From Bacteroidales bacterium (GTDB taxonomy: Bacteria > Bacteroidota > Bacteroidia > Bacteroidales > Lentimicrobiaceae): a stretch of DNA of 64,000 nt. Position 1 is the first letter of the stretch, and each line of letters starts with the position of its first letter. Where the stretch lies: assembly GCA_016709025.1 (NCBI GenBank), contig JADJEQ010000005.1:316790-380789 (forward strand), given 5' to 3'. The notes under the pieces were generated by a model that searched no databases, was not told where the DNA came from, and saw only the letters and a list, made by a program, of their open reading frames with translations. Of this stretch, positions 35,654 through 45,800 are shown piece by piece. The position numbers were made by a program, and so were the translations under genes.

Positions 35654-38437
35654 CTACAATTTTGAGATTAGCAGTTTGCGAAAATACCGGGTGTTTTCAT
35701 CTTTAATCTCAATAAAATACATCCCTTCCGAAAGTTTTGAATCCAGCTTCAACAGAAATTCGTTTTGTCCCTGGTTGACGGCACCTTTAAATAATGACTG
35801 AACCTGTTTGCCTGACATGTCAAACAATCCAATCTTGATCTCCTGATGGCGTTGAGCGTAAAAGTTCAGTTGAAAATCATCAATTACAGGATTCGGATAA
35901 AGGTTAATGGATGCAATGCCTGGCTGATTTTCACTGATACCGGTGAGTTGGGTGAAATTGAAATAATTGATATTGAAGCCATCGGTATAGGCAAATGCTT
36001 TCATAACATAATCACCGGCATCCAGGTAAATGGTGGTGTTGAAGTCCTGCCAGCTCTGCCATCCGTTTGTCGCGCTATAAGCAATTTGACCGGTTAGGGT
36101 CTCGTTGAAAAGCAAATTCAAATTGCCGGAATTAAATCCTGCAATACGAGCGCTTACCTGATAGTTGCCAGAAGCCTGCACCCGGATGAAGTACTTCATA
36201 TAATCTCCATTCTCAATCCAGCCTACATTCAACCCTCCGCCAATATCGGTGCAGGGCTCAGTGCCTACTCCTGACATTTCATAGTAGTTCTCTGCTTCCA
36301 CCTTACCGGGAACTGTGACTGGAGCCCCGTAGTTTGCAATTGCATTGTAAACGAAAAAGTCGCTGAAAATTCCAAGTGTAAGAGTTTGGGAAGTAATGCC
36401 TGTGCCGGTGTAAGAAATTGAAACATCAGCATCGGCTGCATCCAGTGGCTGATTCAGACTTATTTCAAGCATGCTTGAATCAATTGGTGAAATAGCTATG
36501 CCTGAAATGATTCCTGACTGCAGCACACCGTTCACTTTCAGACTAAAGTCCTGAGCGGTGGCGTTGAATCCGGTTATGCTGCCTGAAAGGCTCAACACAA
36601 CCTGATCGCCTGATTCTTTTAGCAGTGCAGCATAAGGCAACAGCATTTCGCTGGTCGCAACTGATGGAAAAACCTGAAGTCCGTGTTTGTACTCAAAAAG
36701 AGGATTGTAATCTGCATCGCCGAAGTTAATTGGTACCTGACTCATTGTACGTGGCCACGTGTGCGTGAGTTTGCCTGATGGCTGGTAGTCGCCGAAAAGC
36801 ACCTGTGCAATGCCGTCACCTTCTGTGCCGGGCAACCAGGCTGCTAAAAATGCATCGGTATAGGGCAGCAGTTCGCCAACAATCATGGGACGGCCTGAAA
36901 CCAGTATGACAATAACCGGGATTCCTTTTTCCTTCAGACTTTTAATCAGGTTGACATCTTCAGTTGCAATATTAAGTGAAGTACGGTCCCCGGCACCTTC
37001 AGCATAAGGATGTTCACCGATCACCACAACAGCCACATCTACATTTTCGGTGGTGGTGCCTGTTGGCGAATAGATGACCTGGCCCGGCGCTGCCAGCTGC
37101 TGTATGCCGGCGAGTATGGTTGTTCCGGTGGTAATATTGCCGTCAGATCCCTGCCATGAAATGCTCCATCCTCCACACTGTGCGCCAAGATTGGCAGCGA
37201 TACTTCCGGCTACAAGGATTTTTTGGTCGGTTTTGTTAATCGGAAGTACATCGTTTTTGGCCGTAAGCAGCACCAGCGATTCCCGCACTGCCTGTCGTGC
37301 AATTGTCCGGTGTGCTGCTGAACCCACCGACGACAACAATGAATTGTCGGCATAGGGTTCCTCAAAAAGTCGCAACAGGAACTTCTGTTTTAATATCCTG
37401 CGAACAGCATCATCAATTCTTTCTAAGCTAACCTCACCGGTTTGTACCAGATCTTTCAGAATACTGATAAAATAAATATAACGGTCAGGAACCATCACCA
37501 TATCCATACCGGCATTGACCGATCTTTTTACGGCAGTGCGATAGTCTTCAGTGATCTGATCTACACCTTTCCAGTCGGAGATGATAAAACCTCCAAAATT
37601 CATTTCATTTTTCAACACAGTGGTAAGCAGGTATCCGTTACCGTGCATTTTTACGCCATTCCAGCTGCTGTATGAGGCCATCACAGTGCCAACACCTGCA
37701 CCAATGGCATCAGCATAACCGGGTAGATGGATCTCACGTAGCAAGGCTTCATTCACGACTGTATTTCCCTGGTCAGTGCCATTGGTTGTGCCACCGTCAC
37801 CCAGGTAATGTTTTGCGCAGGCCAGGATGGTTTCAGGGTTTCCCAAATCATTGCCCTGCAGGCCGGCAACCGATGCCTTTGCCATCAGTTGTTGAATTTC
37901 CGGTGTTTCTCCAAAGCCTTCATAGGTGCGTCCCCATCGTTCGTTACGTACCACCGCTATGCAGGGGCTGAAAGTCCAGTCGATGCCGGTTGCCGCTACC
38001 TCCCGGGCAGTTATCTGGTTCGCTGCCTTTACCAGTGTGGTGTCCCAGGTGCAACCCATCCCGATATTGTGCGGGAAAAGTACCGCTCCAGCCACATTGT
38101 TGTGTCCATGTACCGCATCCACTCCATAAATCATCGGAATGCCCAGCCTGCTTTGCAATGCCTGAGCCTGATACTGGTTGTACATGCTGGCCCAGGATGC
38201 TGCCGTATTGGGCGAGGGTGCCGATCCGCCGCCACTCAGCAGTGAACCCAGCGCGTAAGTGGAGATATCCGTGATATTTTCAAGCTCGCCCCGCTCTGCC
38301 TGTGTCATTTGACCGATCTTTTCGTCAAGGGTCATTAACTGAAGCAGGCTGTCAACCTTCTGATCAATGGTTTGATTTTGGGATTTTACCATGAATGTGA
38401 TGCATACAAGCAGGAACAGTATAGATATTCTTTTCAT
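35654..38437 (-). CDS. Glycoside hydrolase family 3 beta-glycosidase with CBM6-like and T9SS domains
   Basis: A 927-residue exported enzyme read from the ATG at 38437 (MKRISILFLLVCITFMVKSQ signal peptide). Earlier in-frame starts precede the signal and are unlikely. GH3 N-terminal domain: MIYGVDAVHGH, KHYLGDGGTTNGTDQG and nucleophile Asp288 in FIISDWKG. GH3 C-terminal domain about 345-560 (VVIGEHPYAEGAGDRTSL, WLPGTEGDGIAQVLFGD). A linker beta domain follows, then a CBM6-like module near 700-830 (VEAENYYEMSG, GWIENGDYMKYF) and a type A sorting domain (SINLYPNPVIDDFQL). It is predicted to hydrolyse beta-linked glucosides or xylosides at the cell surface, with T9SS export. No polysaccharide-utilisation neighbours are present. 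Confidence 0.93.
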   Translation of the reverse strand: MKRISILFLLVCITFMVKSQNQTIDQKVDSLLQLMTLDEKIGQMTQAERGELENITDISTYALGSLLSGGGSAPSPNTAASWASMYNQYQAQALQSRLGIPMIYGVDAVHGHNNVAGAVLFPHNIGMGCTWDTTLVKAANQITAREVAATGIDWTFSPCIAVVRNERWGRTYEGFGETPEIQQLMAKASVAGLQGNDLGNPETILACAKHYLGDGGTTNGTDQGNTVVNEALLREIHLPGYADAIGAGVGTVMASYSSWNGVKMHGNGYLLTTVLKNEMNFGGFIISDWKGVDQITEDYRTAVKRSVNAGMDMVMVPDRYIYFISILKDLVQTGEVSLERIDDAVRRILKQKFLLRLFEEPYADNSLLSSVGSAAHRTIARQAVRESLVLLTAKNDVLPINKTDQKILVAGSIAANLGAQCGGWSISWQGSDGNITTGTTILAGIQQLAAPGQVIYSPTGTTTENVDVAVVVIGEHPYAEGAGDRTSLNIATEDVNLIKSLKEKGIPVIVILVSGRPMIVGELLPYTDAFLAAWLPGTEGDGIAQVLFGDYQPSGKLTHTWPRTMSQVPINFGDADYNPLFEYKHGLQVFPSVATSEMLLPYAALLKESGDQVVLSLSGSITGFNATAQDFSLKVNGVLQSGIISGIAISPIDSSMLEISLNQPLDAADADVSISYTGTGITSQTLTLGIFSDFFVYNAIANYGAPVTVPGKVEAENYYEMSGVGTEPCTDIGGGLNVGWIENGDYMKYFIRVQASGNYQVSARIAGFNSGNLNLLFNETLTGQIAYSATNGWQSWQDFNTTIYLDAGDYVMKAFAYTDGFNINYFNFTQLTGISENQPGIASINLYPNPVIDDFQLNFYAQRHQEIKIGLFDMSGKQVQSLFKGAVNQGQNEFLLKLDSKLSEGMYFIEIKDENTRYFRKLLISKL

Positions 38438-39134
38438 TAGGTAGTGGTTTGGACTGTAAAAGTAATCCATATGGATGAACCCGCGACCGGTTTTGAATAC
38501 ATCATGCATACATCAAAAGCACTTTCGCGGGCAATGTAAATATGCTTTCTGTATATTTTGGGGTGTCTAAGGCCTTTAAATTTGAGTCCATACCGAAAAC
38601 AGGTTTTTCGACACCAAACCACAAACCCTGACTGCCGTCAGGCAGGCTGCCAGCCGGCAGGCTGGAACACAAACCTGTCTGCCTGAGGCGATCAGGCAGG
38701 AATTCAACAATTTTAATCCAAAGAAATACAATACATTGTGTAAAATTGGTGTTCTGGTGACTTGGTGTCAAATCTTCTTTTTTGACTTTTCGGAGCAGGC
38801 TTTGTATTAAATTTGTGAATTATTCAGGCCAGGTCTCCTGTTGCTGTAATGACGAAAAAATGTAACCGGCAGCGCTATTTTGCGTTTAATAGGAAAGGTT
38901 TATTAATGCACTGAAGTGTTTCACGTAAAGAAGCTATAAAACAGGAGTTTTTAATGCTTTGGCCTGTTTCTCTCCTGCCTCACATAGTCAGTCAAGCTGA
39001 GATGCAATGACATTAGAAAAACATTAATGTATTCCCGTGCATTAACTTTTTACCCCGCCTGCCGGTCTACCCGCCTCAGGAGGGCGGACAGGTTTTTACT
39101 TTTTACTTTTTACTTTTTACTTTATACTTGAACT
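38438..39134. repeat. Intergenic region with several dispersed palindromes
   Basis: No gene. Contents: GC-rich palindromes at about 38628-38700 (core GCCAGCCGGCAGGCTGG, shared with 13010-13029), a segment at 38742-38804 that recurs inverted at 50293-50345 and in pieces at 61137-61167 and 61385-61404, and the 43-bp palindrome at 39053-39095. Short TTTTTAC words (39096-39122) lead into the promoter of the next gene. Confidence 0.75.
39123..39130 (+). promoter_or_regulatory. Candidate -7 element (TATACTTG), short leader
   Basis: A 7/8 match to TAnnTTTG ending 4 bp before the ATG at 39135, the same geometry as the guaA promoter. This again suggests a leaderless or nearly leaderless mRNA. Confidence 0.4.
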
Positions 39135-39377
39135 ATGGAAAACAACAACGAATTCAAAGTCAAAGGCGAAGACCTGCTCGCCAAAATCAAGGAACTGATC
39201 CATCAGGGTAATATCAGCCGGATCATCATCAAAAACGAGGAAGGGAAGGTTTACCTTGAAATACCCGTTACAGTCGGTGTAATCGGGGCCCTGCTTTTAC
39301 CCGTGCTTGCTGCAATCGGCGCCCTGGCTGCTTTGGCTGCCAATTTTACAATAGAGGTAGTCAAAAAGGAGGAGTAG
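39135..39377 (+). CDS. DUF4342 family small membrane-associated protein
   Basis: An 80-residue protein. The N-terminal half (EFKVKGEDLLAKIKELIHQG, then SRIIIKNEEGK) is a small helical/beta domain, and the second half is one Ala/Leu-rich hydrophobic segment (about 47-72). This matches DUF4342, a short family of unknown function often found in Firmicutes and Bacteroidota, where the hydrophobic part may be a membrane helix. It is monocistronic between repeat-rich gaps. The function is unknown. Confidence 0.8.
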   Translation: MENNNEFKVKGEDLLAKIKELIHQGNISRIIIKNEEGKVYLEIPVTVGVIGALLLPVLAAIGALAALAANFTIEVVKKEE

Positions 39378-39465
39378 GCATAGGTCACAATGGTCGCAGG
39401 GAAGATATTCCTCCCTGCATCCATTGTCTGCATTGCACATTCTTGTCTTTTTTCGAATGAAATTG

Positions 39466-40836
39466 CTACCTGACACTAAGTTTGCCGGTATACAATGTTC
39501 CGGCCTTCCCGGCAAGCCGGTAAAAATAGATTCCCGGTGTAAGATCAGCGACTGGAATGGAGGTATTGTTCTCGATCGTTTGAACTGAGACAGTTTTACC
39601 ATTCAGATCGTACAGACTGAGCTCAAGTAACTGGTTGGAATTCTTCCAGCTGAAAGTTACCTGTTCTTTGGCAGGCTGCGGATACACCATTGCCTGCCGG
39701 ATTTCGTTCTCCTCAATTCCTGTTATATTAACCTGTGAGTAATTGAAGTCGCTGTTGGAAGCCAGTACATAACTCAATCCATTAAAACCGTAATCGGTAA
39801 TATTGGTCAGCATATGTTGCAGCTGGCCTGAGACTTCCTCAAAATACCAGGGCAGGATCAGTTCTCCGGCCGTGTAGTCATTGTTATAGGTCATTTCCGA
39901 CTTCCACGATTCCACCCACTGGCTGCCATCCCATGCGTTTTCTTCAGTCAGGACAATGTTCAGGTTTATGTCGTAAATGTATTCCTCAAGCATTAAATTC
40001 TCCCATTGCTGAGCAACGGAATTCCATTCGCGGTAAGTATTGGATATCATATATCCACCTGTGTTGTAAGCGTATTCGTTCATGCTGACATTTAACCATT
40101 CATTGGTGAACATGTCCCATGTGTAACTGGTAGAAACCGACAAATCTCCATTAATATTGTAGGAATGTTCTTCTTTACTGCTGTTGATCCACTGACTGCC
40201 GGTACCATCCCACCAGGCCAAAAGGCGGAGAACGAGATTCCCGTTTTCATCGAAGGTCCTTTGATCTTTTCCTGCCATTTCCCATCCGGTACCGTTCCAG
40301 AAATAACTATAGGCCATCGACATTAATCCATCTTCATTGTATGAGTAAAGCCATCGGAAAACCGTAACCCATTCCCCGGCAACTGCATCCCATTCGTAGT
40401 ATATTTGCTGCGAAAGGTTCCCGGTTTCATAAACGAATTCCTGCTTTCCTGTTTCAACAAACAACTCAGTTTCAGTATTCCATTCGTAGAAAATATCCGA
40501 GGTATTGTTTCCGCTGGCATCATAACTGAAAACATTTTTCGAACGGTTCAACCATTGACTGGTTAACTCATCGTATTCCTGGTAAACGTAACTGTCAAGT
40601 TGTTGCATGAGAACCAGCGTTTGTTTCGGCTGAGGAGACAGTTGTCTGGTGTACATCACAGGTTGAAATTTGCTGTATTCCAGCGCTTTTTCCTGAATGT
40701 TAACAGGAAAATCTACCCGATTCTTCAGATGTTTCTCAGCATCAGAAGGTTTGTTACGATGCTGGCTCTGCCCGGTTGAAGAAATTGCAATAAATCCCGA
40801 GAGGATGAAGGTAAAAATCTGTTTCATAGTTGTCAT
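39466..40836 (-). CDS. Secreted Trp/Tyr-rich repeat protein with T9SS sorting domain (paralogue 1)
   Basis: A 456-residue exported protein with signal MTTMKQIFTFILSGFIAISSTGQS; Met4 (40827) is an alternative start. Residues about 85-330 contain eight or so repeats of about 35-40 residues with the pattern Y-D-x-x-G-N/D ... W-x5-W. Examples are FSYDASGNNTSDIFYEW and YNEDGLMSMAYSYFWNG. They resemble simplified YD/RHS-like beta repeats. The C terminus (MVYPQPAKEQVTFSW ... LTPGIYFYRLAGK) is a type A T9SS sorting domain. A close paralogue lies at 59332-60702. The function is unknown; the layout suggests a surface or secreted structural or binding protein. Confidence 0.82.
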   Translation of the reverse strand: MTTMKQIFTFILSGFIAISSTGQSQHRNKPSDAEKHLKNRVDFPVNIQEKALEYSKFQPVMYTRQLSPQPKQTLVLMQQLDSYVYQEYDELTSQWLNRSKNVFSYDASGNNTSDIFYEWNTETELFVETGKQEFVYETGNLSQQIYYEWDAVAGEWVTVFRWLYSYNEDGLMSMAYSYFWNGTGWEMAGKDQRTFDENGNLVLRLLAWWDGTGSQWINSSKEEHSYNINGDLSVSTSYTWDMFTNEWLNVSMNEYAYNTGGYMISNTYREWNSVAQQWENLMLEEYIYDINLNIVLTEENAWDGSQWVESWKSEMTYNNDYTAGELILPWYFEEVSGQLQHMLTNITDYGFNGLSYVLASNSDFNYSQVNITGIEENEIRQAMVYPQPAKEQVTFSWKNSNQLLELSLYDLNGKTVSVQTIENNTSIPVADLTPGIYFYRLAGKAGTLYTGKLSVR

Positions 40837-41636
40837 TTTTAATTGTTAATAATGAGTTGATTACCCATCGTCAGCAATCCGGAAACTATATCAGGTTCGA
40901 TCAGATCTGAAATCCGGCTGAAAATCAGCCCCCTGGATCCCCGGCGACTCATTCTATACGTCAATGTCACGTTCTGGCAATTGACATAAAATAAAATCAG
41001 GGAAACATGATGAAGAGTTAAATAACTGATCAGTAAACTGTTGAACTTAATCTTCGGAGAGAGTTACCCTGATAAACTATTATTATATTAAACCATGTTC
41101 ATCCGGAATAGTTTAGAAGCAGGTTTTCTGAAAGCACTCTTTTTCATACCCTTTGTCCATGATCTTTTATTTTATACTTCTGATAAAATCCAGGGACCCG
41201 CTGTGAAAACAAGCCTGATGGAAGGTTTCCGGCTGCAGGTTTTCATGTTCGGAAACAAATTATTGGCATATGTTAATGTATTGTTAATTAGCTATATACC
41301 GTAAGACATCCTGGAAAACGTATCCCCTGAGGTCGGGCCTGCCTGACATTTATCCGGCAGGCGTGGTAGAGGTGTAACGATTTTTCAATTGGTATTCAAA
41401 TATCTGCTAAAGGGAAATGTAAGCCGGTAATTCAAGCATTGTGGGACAAGCCATCAAAAGCCCGGACAACCGCCTGCTCATTTTTGCATTAATTATCGTA
41501 TATTGCATGGTAATTCTGTCATTTACAGGATTGTCCGGATTCCTGAACATATATCTTCTATGTTGACAGAATCACTGGTGAGACTGTCTGCATGGCCTAC
41601 CGACAGGCTTGTCGAACCCATCATTAACAATTACGG
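40837..41636. other. Intergenic region without recognisable genes
   Basis: AT-rich and without a convincing gene. A GC-rich palindrome (GCCTGCCTGA ... CCGGCAGGCG, 41338-41372) belongs to the dispersed palindrome family of this window. A short frame at 41095-41304 has no supporting evidence. Confidence 0.6.
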
Positions 41637-42656
41637 ATGAAAAGAAAATCATTTTCAGGGATACTGCCTACAAACGTTCATGGAAATTCCCGGGGTGAGA
41701 AAATCCGCAGGAAGGTTCTGGCGCCTGGTGAGCGGTTCCTTATAGTAACTGCGGATGATTATGGGGCCTCCCGCAACATCAACGAAGGTATTGAGTTGGC
41801 TGCCAGACAAAATATAATAACCACCATTTCAGCTTTGACCAATTTCGGGGAATCGCTTGCCGGTTTAAGTTCAATCGCTCACGAATTCCCGGACATAGGA
41901 ATCGGGGTTCATTTAAATATCTTTACCGGCTGTCCCATCACAAATCCTGATCTGATTCCCAGTCTGGTTAATAAAGAGGGTGATTTTCATGCCATTGAAT
42001 CATTGCTGCCTGTTATCAGGCATGTTTCTGGCGGAGAACTGCGCACCGAACTCAGGGCTCAGATACAGGCACTGACGGATATTGGAATATCGGTGGATCA
42101 TTTGTCGGATCACAATGGGATTTTGTCTCTGTATCCACCTTTCTTTCACATTCTCTGTGAACTCGCTGAAGAATATAAACTCCCTGTCAGATCCCCGGTA
42201 ATCGCAGGGTTAAAATACCATGCAGTTTTTCCCGGGTCAAGTGCAGCGCGACAAGGGGCGAATGTTTTCAGGTCATTCTTCAGGTCAAACCCTGTCAGGG
42301 CACTATCGGTTATTTCGGACTTCCGGTTGCTGCGACCCGGTGAAAAGATCAGTAAACTTAACAGAGCCGGAATCGTTTATCCGGATCTGCTGATCGAATA
42401 CTTTTATGGAAATCCCACTTCTTCCAATCTTGATTATATCCTCAATCATCTTCCCCCGGGAATCAGTGAGATTATTCTCCATCTGGGAACCGGCACCCGG
42501 CAACAGGATTATCCGGGCGGATTAAATATTGCTTATTTCGAAAATCGTGAACTTGAATTGGCTACAGTAAGCAGATTTGATCTTGACACCCGCCTTCTGA
42601 AACTTCAAATCCGCAAGATTGGTTTTTCTGATATTGCCAGGCTCAGGCATCTTTAG
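41637..42656 (+). CDS. ChbG/HpnK (YdjC-like) carbohydrate deacetylase
   Basis: A 339-residue protein with YdjC hallmarks: VTADDYGAS (metal Asp pair, about 35-43), GVHLNIFTGCP (metal His, about 87-97), and HLSDHNGIL near 148-156 where the family carries its second metal His. By family it removes acetyl groups from N-acetylated sugars such as chitobiose or hopanoid precursors in a metal-dependent way. No signal peptide is seen, so it is probably cytosolic. No glycan operon surrounds it, so the substrate cannot be named. The next gene starts 241 bp downstream. Confidence 0.85.
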   Translation: MKRKSFSGILPTNVHGNSRGEKIRRKVLAPGERFLIVTADDYGASRNINEGIELAARQNIITTISALTNFGESLAGLSSIAHEFPDIGIGVHLNIFTGCPITNPDLIPSLVNKEGDFHAIESLLPVIRHVSGGELRTELRAQIQALTDIGISVDHLSDHNGILSLYPPFFHILCELAEEYKLPVRSPVIAGLKYHAVFPGSSAARQGANVFRSFFRSNPVRALSVISDFRLLRPGEKISKLNRAGIVYPDLLIEYFYGNPTSSNLDYILNHLPPGISEIILHLGTGTRQQDYPGGLNIAYFENRELELATVSRFDLDTRLLKLQIRKIGFSDIARLRHL

Positions 42657-42897
42657 CTGGTTCTCAAAGAATTCATTATCAAGGCTTATAATGCTGTTTC
42701 ACGACTTTCAGCCTGGAACGAAATATTTCAATATCTACACATATACACATATAAATAACTGCACATTATCACATTGTCAAGCCCTGAAGCTTCAATTCCG
42801 ATTTCAATATTTACTATATTTACCCGATTATTTTCAATCTGAACTGTTCCTGCATACCAGAAGTATGCTTTTATTCAGATCAACTAATACTACCACT

Positions 42898-45800
42898 ATG
42901 GTGACCCCATCAGATGTAAAAGGAAACCCTGAACAATTAAAATTTCATTTAGGGCTGGATATCGGTTCTATTTCAATCAATGCCGTTGTAATTGATGAAG
43001 CAGGTAAAGTACTTGAAAACCGTTATGAATACTGCTACGGAAAACCCTTCGATGTTTTATTGCGTGTTCTTGATGAACTTATCCTCACTTATAATATAAG
43101 CTCAATTGGCACAGTTGCCTATACCGGATCAGGCGGAAAACAAGCCGCTCAAATGGCCGGCGGTGTTTTTGTGAATGAGATTATTGCTCAGTCAACTTCT
43201 GTATCGCAGCTCTACCCGCAAATCCGTACCATCATCGAAATGGGTGGAGAAGACTCCAAGCTTATTTTCATGGAAAATGGATCTGCCTCTGGCTTTTCAA
43301 GACTCTCTGATTTTTCAATGAACAGCCTGTGTGCTGCTGGTACCGGTTCTTTTCTCGATCAGCAGGCCAAGCGGATTCAGGTTCCGATTGAACATGAATT
43401 TGGAAAGCTTGCACTCCTGTCGGAGAACCCTCCACGCATAGCCGGCCGTTGCAGTGTATTCGCGAAAAGCGATATGATACACCTGCAACAGGTTGCCACC
43501 CCGCTTCATGATATTGTGGCCGGATTGTGCTTTGCCGTTGCCCGTAATTTCAAGAGTACCCTTGGCCGGGGTAAGAAATTTGAAAAACCCTTTATATTTC
43601 AGGGTGGTGTTGCTGCCAATGCCGGAATGGTCAGGGCTTTCAGTGAAGTATTTGAACTTGATCCCGATGAGCTGCTCATTCCCGAACATCATGCTTCAAT
43701 GGGAGCACTGGGTGCGATTTTTCACACGTTGAAGCACCTGAACGGCAATGATATAACCTTCAGGGGAACTGCCGGAATCGCTGACTACCTGGCCAGTGAC
43801 CGTAGTAACTCGGCCAGGCTGAGCCCGTTGAAATTATCCGGAGCCGTTTACGACAAAGAGGTTCGTAAAGTGCTCCCCGAAGGTAAAAAGACAGGCGTTT
43901 ATCTGGGCATTGATGTCGGCTCTCTAAGTACAAACGTAGTGCTGATTGATGAGTTGAATCAGGTAATCGCCCGCAGGTACCTGCCAACCGCTTCCAAACC
44001 CCTGAATGCCATACAGCGGGGCCTGAAAGAAATTTTTGAAGAGGTCGGCGAAAAGGTAGAAGTACTGGCTGCCGGAACCACCGGTTCGGGCCGTTACCTT
44101 ACAGGCGATTTTGTTGGTGCCGATTCCATCCGCAACGAAATAACCGCCCAGGCTACGGCCGCCATTGCCTGGGATCCTGAAGTGGATACCATTTTCGAAA
44201 TCGGGGGCCAGGATTCAAAGTACATCAGCATTGAGCACGGAGTAGTGGTCGATTTTGAAATGAACAAGGTGTGCGCTGCCGGAACAGGTTCTTTCCTGGA
44301 AGAGCAGGCCGAAAAACTGGACATCAGCATTTATGATCAGTTTGCCGACGTGGCAATGAAATCGGAGAAACCCGTCAGCATGGGCGACCGGTGTACCGTT
44401 TTTATGGAATCGGATCTGAATTCACACCAGCAGAAAGGAGCCGCTATCTCCGACCTGGTCGGTGGACTGGCATATTCCATCGTTCAGAATTACCTTCATA
44501 AAGTGGTAGGCGATAAACCTGTCGGGCAGAAAATCTTCTTCCAGGGAGGCGTCACCAATAACAAGGCGGTGGTAGCTGCCTTTGAAAAAGTTACCGGTAA
44601 ATCCATTACAATTCCGCCACACTTCGATGTAACCGGAGCCATAGGAGCAGCCATCCTGGCCCGAAAGTCCATGGCAACAGGGCAGAAGACCCGTTTCAAA
44701 GGGTTTCATGTCAGCAATATTCCTTTTACCGTTTCCGGTTTTACCTGCAATGCCTGCACCAACCATTGCGAAATACAGCGTGTGAAGATCGAAGGCGAAG
44801 AGAAAATGCTGTTTTATGGTGGCAGGTGCGAGAAGTACGAACTCGACGAGCGCAAAGGAAAGGGAAAAGACATTCCGAACCTGTTTGTGGAAAGGCTGAA
44901 TATGCTGTTGGGCGATTACCAGGAAACTCCTGATAATGATAAAATCAGCATTGGCATTCCCCGCGCTCTCATGGTCTTCTACCAGCAGTTCCCTTTCTGG
45001 CGGTCATTTTTCGAACAACTGGGCTTCCGGGTGGTACTCTCCGATCCTTCGGATCAGCAAACGGTTACCCGTTCCATCGAGTTGATGGTTTCTGAAACCT
45101 GCCTGCCGGTTGAGTTGATGCATGGTCATGTGCAGAACCTGCTCGATAAAAAGGTAGATTTCGTGTTTCAGCCCTTTATTGTGAATGCGAAAGGCGCTAA
45201 AGAGAATCCGACCAACAACTGCAATTGTCCCTGGGTACAGTCATACCCGTTTATGGTGAGAAGCGCTTTTGCTGACCATTCCATCCGCGAAAGGTTCCTT
45301 ACGCCCACGCTTCATTTTCGTTATTTTGAGCGGGCACTTAAAAAGGAACTTACCCAATTCATGAAGGATAAATTCGGGATACCGGTTTCAAAAACCCACA
45401 GGGCTATAGAAATTGCCGATGGGTTACAGGTAGATTTTGAGGAATCGGTGAAGAAACGGGGCCGTGAAGTTATGGCCAATCTTCCGAAAGATAAAAGAGC
45501 ACTGGTAATGTTGGGCAGGCCATACAACACTACCGATCCGCTGTTGAACCTGCGTCTGGTCGAAAAACTGATAAACCTCGATACACTTCCGATCCCGGTT
45601 GATTTTATCCCCCTGGAGGATGAGAATATCTTTGCGGATTACAAAATGATGTATTGGCCAAACGGACAGAAGATCATGTCGGCCAGCCGCATCGTACGTA
45701 AAACTGAAGGGTTGTATGCCGTTTACCTGAGCAACTTCCGCTGTGGCCCCGATTCCTTCCTGACTCACTTTGTGCGTACCGAGATGAAAGGCAAGCCCTA

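Noticed and set aside
41095..41304. 69-residue + strand reading frame
   Set aside because: No start signal, no family character, no conserved context; ordinary AT-rich intergenic DNA.
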